Shown piece by piece: positions 29,915-32,025 of a DNA stretch of 32,025 nt. How positions within the stretch are numbered: the stretch's first letter is position 1; every line of letters starts with the position of its first letter. This stretch comes from an uncultured Flavobacteriales bacterium. Lineage in GTDB: Bacteria; Bacteroidota; Bacteroidia; Flavobacteriales_G; Salibacteraceae. The notes beneath the pieces are model-generated. The model did no database searches. It saw only the letters and a program-made list of their open reading frames with translations, and was not told the DNA's origin. The DNA lies in the NCBI GenBank assembly GCA_913057875.1, contig CAJXPI010000008.1, positions 1 to 32,025 of the forward strand. Reading direction: 5' to 3'. Position numbers and translations under genes: made by a program.

Positions 29915-30008
29915 GGATAGCTTTGGGCTAAAAGTGGTATTAGAAAATGACTTGATTTTGAGTATGTAAATAGCATGCGTAAAACCATCCGTTTCCCTAA
30001 TAAAATTG

Positions 30009-30016
30009 TACTTTTG
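30009..30016 (+). promoter_or_regulatory. -7 promoter box (TACTTTTG) of icmF
   Basis: Exact TAnnTTTG match followed by CGGCC, 23 bases before the icmF ATG. No TTTG at -33. Confidence 0.5.
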
Positions 30017-30039
30017 CGGCCTTGTAAAAAGCTATATTT

Positions 30040-32025
30040 ATGACCAATCCAGAGGTATATAAACCAAATAATAAAGTAAGAATAGTAACAGCCGCTTCGT
30101 TGTTTGACGGACATGATGCTGCCATTAATGTTATGCGTAGAATTATTCAATCTACTGGGGTTGAGGTAATTCACCTAGGGCATGATCGTAGTGTAGAGGA
30201 TGTGGTGAACTGTGCCATTCAAGAAGATGTGCAAGCTATTGCCATGACTTCTTACCAAGGTGGACATACAGAGTATTTGAAATACATGTTCGACCTTTTG
30301 AAAGAGAATGGTGCAGGTCATATCAAAATATTTGCTGGTGGAGGTGGAACTATCCTTCCTTCAGAAATTGAAGAATTAGAAGCTTACGGAATTGAGCGTA
30401 TTTACCATCCGGATCACGGTCGTGAAATGGGATTACAAGGAATGATCAATGACTTAGTTCAACGTTCAGATTTTCCTTTAGGTAAAGACATCAACGTAGC
30501 CCTAGATAAAGTGCAGGCAAAAAGTAAGGTAGATATAGCGAACCTTATTAGTGCTGCAGAGAACTTTCCGGAAGAGTACGAGTCTGTTTGGAGTCAAGTA
30601 GATGAATTAACTAAAAATTCTAAATCTCCAGTATTAGGAATTACAGGTACCGGAGGTGCAGGTAAATCTAGTTTGGTAGATGAATTGGTGCGTAGATTTT
30701 TACTAGATTTTACAGATAAAGATATTGCTATTGTTTCGGTTGATCCATCAAAAAGAAAAACAGGTGGAGCTTTATTAGGAGATAGAATTAGAATGAACGC
30801 GATTAACAACAATCGGGTATACATGCGTTCTTTGGCAACACGTCAAAGTAACCTAGCGCTTTCAAAACATGTTTCTAAAGCCTTAGAAATATTAAAAGCA
30901 GCTAACTATGATTTAATCATTTTAGAGACTTCTGGTATTGGTCAAAGTGATACAGAAATCATGGATCACTCAGATGTTTCTTTGTACGTAATGACTCCTG
31001 AATTTGGAGCTGCTACTCAATTGGAGAAAATCGATATGTTAGATTTTGCTGACCTAGTTGCAATTAACAAATTTGACAAACGTGGTGCTTTAGATGCGGT
31101 ACGTGATGTAAAGAAACAATACGTTCGTAACCACCAATTGTGGGAAGCAGATCCCGAAACTTTACCAGTATTTGGAACCATTGCATCTCAGTTTAACGAT
31201 CCAGGAATGAACAGTTTATATAAAGCTGTGATGGATAAGATGGCAGAGAAGACTTCAACTGATTTGAAATCGGGTATGGAAATCACTAAAGAAATGTCTG
31301 AAAAGATATTTGTGATTCCTCCAGCTAGAGTTCGTTATTTAAGTGAGATTTCTGAGAATAACCGTAAATACGATTTAGACGTAGACAAACAATCGGCTAT
31401 TGCTCAAAAATTATATGGAATTTATTCTACTCTAAATACCGTTTCTAACCAAGAATTAGGATTAACTAAATCTGGTGTGAATACCGAAGGAGTAGAAGTA
31501 GCTTCAGAGAGCCAAGATTTATTCGACTTACTATTAAAAGAGTTTGATCGTGTAAAAATGGACTTAAATCCTTACCACTGGGAAACCATTTTGAACTGGG
31601 GTAATGTGATTGAAAAATATAAGAATCCAGTATTCAAGTTTAAGGTAAGAGACAAAGAATTATCTATTCAAACGCATACAGAGTCTTTATCTCATTCTCA
31701 AATACCTAAGGTAGCTTTACCAAAGTATTCGGCTTGGGGAGATTTATTACGTTGGAACTTGCAAGAAAATGTACCAGGAGAATTCCCTTATACGGCAGGT
31801 TTGTTCCCGTTCAAAAGAGAAGGGGAAGATCCAACCAGAATGTTTGCCGGTGAAGGTGGCCCAGAGCGTACCAATCGAAGATTTCACTATGTAAGTGCGG
31901 GAATGCCAGCCAAACGTTTATCAACGGCATTTGATTCGGTTACTTTATACGGAAACGATCCAGATACGCGTCCTGATATTTACGGGAAAATTGGTAACTC
32001 AGGGGTATCTATTGCGTGTTTAGAT
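30040..32025 (+). CDS. icmF: IcmF, fused isobutyryl-CoA mutase (partial, runs off the end)
   Basis: The first 662 codons of a B12-dependent acyl-CoA mutase, missing from the ORF track because no stop lies in the window. Order of domains: a cobalamin-binding domain at residues ~12-145 with DGHDAA (His25 as lower axial ligand); a MeaI-type G-protein chaperone with P-loop GTGGAGKSS (residues 203-211), [12 protein letters not shown] and NKFD (343-346); then the start of the TIM-barrel mutase ([18 protein letters not shown]). This order defines IcmF, which isomerises isobutyryl-CoA and n-butyryl-CoA and carries its own GTPase for cofactor loading. About 400-450 residues are outside. Substrate choice among isobutyryl-, isovaleryl- and pivalyl-CoA cannot be read here. 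Confidence 0.93.
   Translation, partial: MTNPEVYKPNNKVRIVTAASLFDGHDAAINVMRRIIQSTGVEVIHLGHDRSVEDVVNCAIQEDVQAIAMTSYQGGHTEYLKYMFDLLKENGAGHIKIFAGGGGTILPSEIEELEAYGIERIYHPDHGREMGLQGMINDLVQRSDFPLGKDINVALDKVQAKSKVDIANLISAAENFPEEYESVWSQVDELTKNSKSPVLGITGTGGAGKSSLVDELVRRFLLDFTDKDIAIVSVDPSKRKTGGALLGDRIRMNAINNNRVYMRSLATRQSNLALSKHVSKALEILKAANYDLIILETSGIGQSDTEIMDHSDVSLYVMTPEFGAATQLEKIDMLDFADLVAINKFDKRGALDAVRDVKKQYVRNHQLWEADPETLPVFGTIASQFNDPGMNSLYKAVMDKMAEKTSTDLKSGMEITKEMSEKIFVIPPARVRYLSEISENNRKYDLDVDKQSAIAQKLYGIYSTLNTVSNQELGLTKSGVNTEGVEVASESQDLFDLLLKEFDRVKMDLNPYHWETILNWGNVIEKYKNPVFKFKVRDKELSIQTHTESLSHSQIPKVALPKYSAWGDLLRWNLQENVPGEFPYTAGLFPFKREGEDPTRMFAGEGGPERTNRRFHYVSAGMPAKRLSTAFDSVTLYGNDPDTRPDIYGKIGNSGVSIACLD

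Overview
The window is a contig end from an AT-rich member of the Bacteroidota, most likely Flavobacteriia-like. Evidence from the sequence: a giant secreted protein with a C-terminal type A sorting domain for the type IX secretion system, many lipoproteins with Bacteroidota-style signal peptides, almost no Shine-Dalgarno sites, and repeated TAnnTTTG boxes (the Bacteroidota -7 promoter element) shortly before gene starts. Genus cannot be read from the sequence. No rRNA, tRNA, CRISPR array, insertion sequence or prophage was seen.

Layout. Bases 1-47 are not genomic: they are an Illumina Nextera i5 adapter with an 8-base index, fused to the contig start; the first ORF therefore begins with an artefactual MCIRDR peptide. 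Bases 48-2693 (+) hold the tail of a serine beta-lactamase-like hydrolase, two small lipoproteins (one only 37 aa), an unknown 67-aa protein and two SAM methyltransferases. Bases 2797-3894 hold a VOC (glyoxalase-fold) gene broken by one stop codon and its likely regulator, a YafY-type WYL protein. A 347-base gene-free stretch follows, then an AlkC-type DNA alkylation repair protein and the 972-aa T9SS cargo, which has six tandem ~153-bp repeats.

Bases 8410-16312 are mostly on the minus strand: an outer-membrane porin-like protein and a six-gene ABC-2 efflux operon read tolC-like, hlyD-like (YbhG), ATPase, ATPase, permease, permease. This is the YbhGFSR architecture with YbhF split into two genes and its own TolC-type outer-membrane channel. 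Bases 16450-17967 (+) carry a secreted NTF2-like protein and a tRNA-dihydrouridine synthase. Bases 17969-20905 (-) carry a compact envelope cluster: a secreted lipocalin-like protein, an LpoB-like lipoprotein, a COG3014-like TPR lipoprotein and a DinB-like protein.

Bases 21049-25072 (+) carry a flavin/PLP-oxidase-fold protein, MTA/SAH nucleosidase, a ketopantoate-reductase-like enzyme and a complete HipBA toxin-antitoxin module. The hipBA promoter is flanked by two 18-bp near-identical dyads that look like HipB operators. Bases 25073-32025 hold YgiQ (radical SAM, -), thioredoxin (+), a secreted MsrB (-), a voltage-gated potassium channel with a C-terminal zinc ribbon, two tiny membrane proteins and the first 662 codons of IcmF, the fused B12-dependent acyl-CoA mutase, which runs off the window end and is missing from the ORF track because it has no stop.

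No clear-cut new multi-gene system is present. The items most worth follow-up are the HipB operator pair, the LpoB/COG3014 envelope module, the stem-loop-rich trxA-msrB intergenic region, the ZnR-tailed K+ channel and the microproteins.
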